In this document: piece by piece, positions 61,835 to 64,000 of the stretch
Layout: the number at the start of each line of letters is the position of its first letter
How positions within the stretch are numbered: the first letter of the stretch is position 1
Assembly: GCA_045106235.1 (NCBI GenBank)
Contig: JBGCEJ010000037.1
Location: 1-64,000, forward strand
Direction of reading: 5' to 3'
Length of the DNA: 64,000 nt
Origin: UBA4427 sp045106235
GTDB taxonomy: Bacteria > Myxococcota_A > UBA9160 > UBA4427
Translations under genes and position numbers: made by a program
The notes under the pieces: model-generated
What the model saw: the letters and a program-made list of their open reading frames with translations, nothing else
The model's database searches: none
Told to the model about the DNA's origin: nothing

Positions 61835-63297
61835 GACGCCCCGCGTCCAGCGGCGTGGCGCCCTCCCCTTCGACCGAAGAACGTCGCTTCTCCGATACAC
61901 GTCCCGCTCGAATAGCCTTTGCCGTCCTGCGCGATATTCGAAGCACATGCGCCGGCCGCATAGAGCCCCGCGACAGGGCGACCGTCCCGCCCCAACACCT
62001 CCGCATCGTTTGAAACATCCAGCCCGCCTAATGTAAAACCCACATAGTAGGATTCGCCGACAGAGGCCTGAAGCGCCGCAAAGGGCGGCGTATCGATCGG
62101 CGCCATCCACTCGGCGGCCTTATGGAAATCGGAATCAATGCCGCTCTCGGCAGACGCGTTATAGGCACGAATCGTTTCCTGCAGACTCCCCTCCGGCAGC
62201 CCGAGGTCCCGCTCCATCTCTTCAAGGGTCTCCCAGGCATCGATCAGCTTTTGCATCCCGAGCTCCGGGCGCCCAAAGTTCTTGTCGTCACAAATCAGAT
62301 ACGCGATCCCATCCGGTTGATTGAACGCTGTATCCATCGTCCGAGCGTGGTAGCAATCCTCGTTGATGAACCTTCGGCCATGCTTGTTGACGAAGATGCC
62401 CTTCATAAGGCTCTCCGGCGGATAAAACGGCGCCGTCACGAAGGACTTCTCCATGTGAATCGCATGCCCGCCCGCCGCAATTCCCATCTTGATCGCCGCG
62501 CCATCGTCGTTGGGATTCCCCTGTCTATGCACCCCATGCTGCGCGAGACTCGGACAATGCTCTTTCACCATTTCCTTATTCATCGAAAAAGCACCCGCCG
62601 CGAGGACAACGCCCCGCCGCGCCGAGACGAATTGCACTTCGCCGAACACGACCTTCCGCACCCCCACAACGCAGCCCGATTCGTCCGCGACTAGATTCGT
62701 CACCTGGGCGTCATACTCAATCCGGGCCCCAACCCGTTCCGCCGTCTCCGCAAGCCGGTTCACAATCACCGGCCCGGCTTCCCCTTCGGCCTCGACCTTA
62801 TGGCCTCTCGGCGCCGGCGTCGCCTGTTCCTTGAAGGGCCAGGCCTTCTCATTCCCGGACCACATCAGGCAGACCGGCTCCGGCGGCATATGATGCTTCC
62901 CCTCGTAGTACACATCCGAAAAGGGAACACCGTGACTCACGAGCCAATCGAAATGCGAGGCACTCTCTTCGGAGTAGAGCCGAATCTTCGCGACATCGGG
63001 CTCCGGCGTATTCGCCACGAGATACTCGACCATTGCCTCGACTGAATCTTCGATGCCATGATCCCGCTGAGACTGCGTGCCTCCGCCGAGATAGACCACC
63101 CCGCCCGCGAGCGTCGTCGTGCCCGAAAGCCCGCTCCCCCGCTCAAGCACTAGGACCTCCGCTCCTGCCTCGCAGGCTTCGATTGCGGCCGCGCCACCTG
63201 CAGAACCGCAGCCCACGACGATCACATCCGCCGAATCACTCCACGTTTCGACATCGCCTGCAGAGATCATCTCCTGACCGCTCACACTCGGACCCAT
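61831..63297 (-). CDS. FAD-dependent oxidoreductase (fumarate reductase/3-ketosteroid dehydrogenase-like)
   Basis: 488 residues. The N-terminal FAD motif ADVIVVGCGSAGGAAAIEA is followed by the TTTLAGGVVYLGGG segment of the FAD_binding_2 family. The C-terminal GLYAAGACASNIA closes the FAD site, with YYVGFTLGGLDV nearby as in KstD/fumarate reductase relatives. Such enzymes dehydrogenate steroids or reduce double bonds. The neighbouring SnoaL-like genes and the P450s elsewhere fit lipid or steroid turnover. The stop codon overlaps that of the convergent exporter gene. Confidence 0.88.
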   Translation of the reverse strand: MGPSVSGQEMISAGDVETWSDSADVIVVGCGSAGGAAAIEACEAGAEVLVLERGSGLSGTTTLAGGVVYLGGGTQSQRDHGIEDSVEAMVEYLVANTPEPDVAKIRLYSEESASHFDWLVSHGVPFSDVYYEGKHHMPPEPVCLMWSGNEKAWPFKEQATPAPRGHKVEAEGEAGPVIVNRLAETAERVGARIEYDAQVTNLVADESGCVVGVRKVVFGEVQFVSARRGVVLAAGAFSMNKEMVKEHCPSLAQHGVHRQGNPNDDGAAIKMGIAAGGHAIHMEKSFVTAPFYPPESLMKGIFVNKHGRRFINEDCYHARTMDTAFNQPDGIAYLICDDKNFGRPELGMQKLIDAWETLEEMERDLGLPEGSLQETIRAYNASAESGIDSDFHKAAEWMAPIDTPPFAALQASVGESYYVGFTLGGLDVSNDAEVLGRDGRPVAGLYAAGACASNIAQDGKGYSSGTCIGEATFFGRRGGRHAAGRGAS

Positions 63298-63363
63298 CCT
63301 CTCGATTCTCCATACTCAGATTGCCCCGCGCGCACGACCGAACACATCATGGGGTTGCGCCGA

Positions 63364-63882
63364 CTACTTCTGCGCGGGTGCGGGTGGGGGCGGGGGCGGG
63401 GGCGGGGGCGCAAGCGGAGGCGCAAGCGGCGCGGCAGCAAACCGCCCCCCCGCTTTCATCCACGCAGCAAATTGCGCATCGGCCTGTGCCGAGGACAACG
63501 TGACGTCATGCTTCAAGTTCCAAAGGCCGTCGCCCGCGTAGCGCTGCCGCGACCAAACATCGATCGCGAAAGGATCGCCTTTGTAGCCCTCGGGTTCAGG
63601 CAGGATCATCTTCTGATAGAAGATCACATCCCCCTGGTCGACATCGATCACAGACCAGTCCCGCTCGTACCGAAGATGAGGAAAGGGAGCGTGGACCCGA
63701 ACCACGAAATCCGACACGGCCTGGCGCCCGTGGTAGGTGCCATACATCGTGTCGTGGAACTCGACATCCTCGGACAAACACTGCGCCCAGATTGTCCAGT
63801 CCCCCGCCTTCGAAGACTCGGCTCGCAGCCGGTCCGACCGGTCGAGTGTCTCCTCGATTTCAGCACGGGAAAACTGCGACAT
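63364..63882 (-). CDS. SnoaL/NTF2-like protein with a polyproline tail
   Basis: 172 residues. NTF2-like core (TLDRSDRLRAESSKAGDW, EDVEFHDTMYGTYHGR, YERDWSVIDVDQGDVIFYQ). The last 22 residues are Ala/Pro-rich with nine consecutive Pro, encoded by a GGGGGC repeat on the plus strand; this tail is not part of the fold. It starts 2 bases after the next gene on the minus strand, so the two SnoaL-like genes form a tandem pair. Confidence 0.78.
   Translation of the reverse strand: MSQFSRAEIEETLDRSDRLRAESSKAGDWTIWAQCLSEDVEFHDTMYGTYHGRQAVSDFVVRVHAPFPHLRYERDWSVIDVDQGDVIFYQKMILPEPEGYKGDPFAIDVWSRQRYAGDGLWNLKHDVTLSSAQADAQFAAWMKAGGRFAAAPLAPPLAPPPPPPPPPAPAQK
63386..63408. repeat. G5-C repeat, quadruplex-prone
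   Basis: Four runs of five G separated by single C (63386-63408) lie in the 3' end of the SnoaL-like gene and encode polyPro on the minus strand. Confidence 0.85.
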
Positions 63883-63884
63883 CC

Positions 63885-64000
63885 TCAGCGCTTCCGCCCA
63901 ACCGCCGGATGGATATCCGCTTCAAGTCGCGGTCGCTTGAACTCCCAAAATGCGCGCAGCGAAAGGATCTTCCCCTCGTCATTCACGTGATAGAGAAAGA
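63885..64000 (-). CDS. C-terminal fragment of a second SnoaL-like protein, cut by the right edge
   Basis: The minus-strand frame is open from the right edge to a TGA at 63887-63885, giving 37 residues. They read FLYHVNDEGKILSLRAFWEF and then a polar basic tail, the terminal beta-strand pair of NTF2/SnoaL proteins. The 5' part lies outside the window. It stops 2 bases upstream of the next SnoaL-like gene, suggesting an operon. Confidence 0.7.
   Translation of the reverse strand, partial: FLYHVNDEGKILSLRAFWEFKRPRLEADIHPAVGRKR

Overview
The window is high-GC (roughly 60 percent by eye), densely coding DNA from a Gram-negative bacterium. It encodes a BamE-like outer-membrane lipoprotein, a type II pseudopilin, HD-GYP and histidine-kinase signalling proteins, and about ten proteins with C-terminal PEP-CTERM sorting tails. 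That mix, together with two cytochromes P450, a thiolase/DUF35 pair, SnoaL-like proteins and repeated families of secreted beta-helix proteins, suggests an uncultivated, probably aquatic deltaproteobacterial-type lineage (Myxococcota- or Binatota-like). This placement is inference. I saw no rRNA, tRNA, CRISPR array, transposase or prophage.

Layout. Bases 1-4972: exported proteins, including a PEP-CTERM protein, a right-handed beta-helix protein and an NxxGxxAF-repeat PEP-CTERM protein. 5005-8043 (minus): amidohydrolase, sulfotransferase and a small membrane protein. 8312-14477 (plus): a run of exported proteins with two more beta-helix paralogs and two PEP-CTERM proteins, closed by a clear hairpin terminator. 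14649-17777: AraC regulator, DUF3500 protein and a soluble zinc-binding chemoreceptor. 17868-21203 (minus): an MBOAT acyltransferase, an SGNH-like protein and a lyase-like jelly-roll protein, which look like an exopolysaccharide acetylation module. 21554-26369: lipid or steroid-type catabolism (two P450s, VOC protein, thiolase and DUF35 zinc-ribbon protein). 26366-37840: signalling (HD-GYP, PAS histidine kinase, large hybrid kinase with a divergent LuxR regulator), plus a pseudopilin, a lipoprotein and a junction near 30950 where two genes have lost their 5' parts. 38026-52301: a second surface-protein region with a Cys-repeat lipase, a giant beta-helix protein, two tandem beta-helix paralogs, and proteins with internal repeats. 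52411-55633: a bacteriophytochrome, receiver and heme oxygenase operon. 55855-64000: a barrel-like protein interrupted by an in-frame stop, a lipoprotein, a luciferase-like oxidoreductase, MarR, an RND/MMPL exporter, an FAD oxidoreductase and two SnoaL-like genes.

The most distinctive feature is a family of five secreted beta-helix proteins. They share an N-terminal EINQ-C-x5-C (x4 in one copy) block, and all five end exactly in C-x5-C-P-stop. They lack PEP-CTERM tails but sit among PEP-CTERM genes. Other unusual items are a PEP-CTERM protein made of six units of 92-94 residues, and a lipase with an alternating Cys-repeat stalk, a dockerin-like pair and a PEP-CTERM anchor. No exosortase is visible in the window, so the sorting machinery must lie elsewhere.
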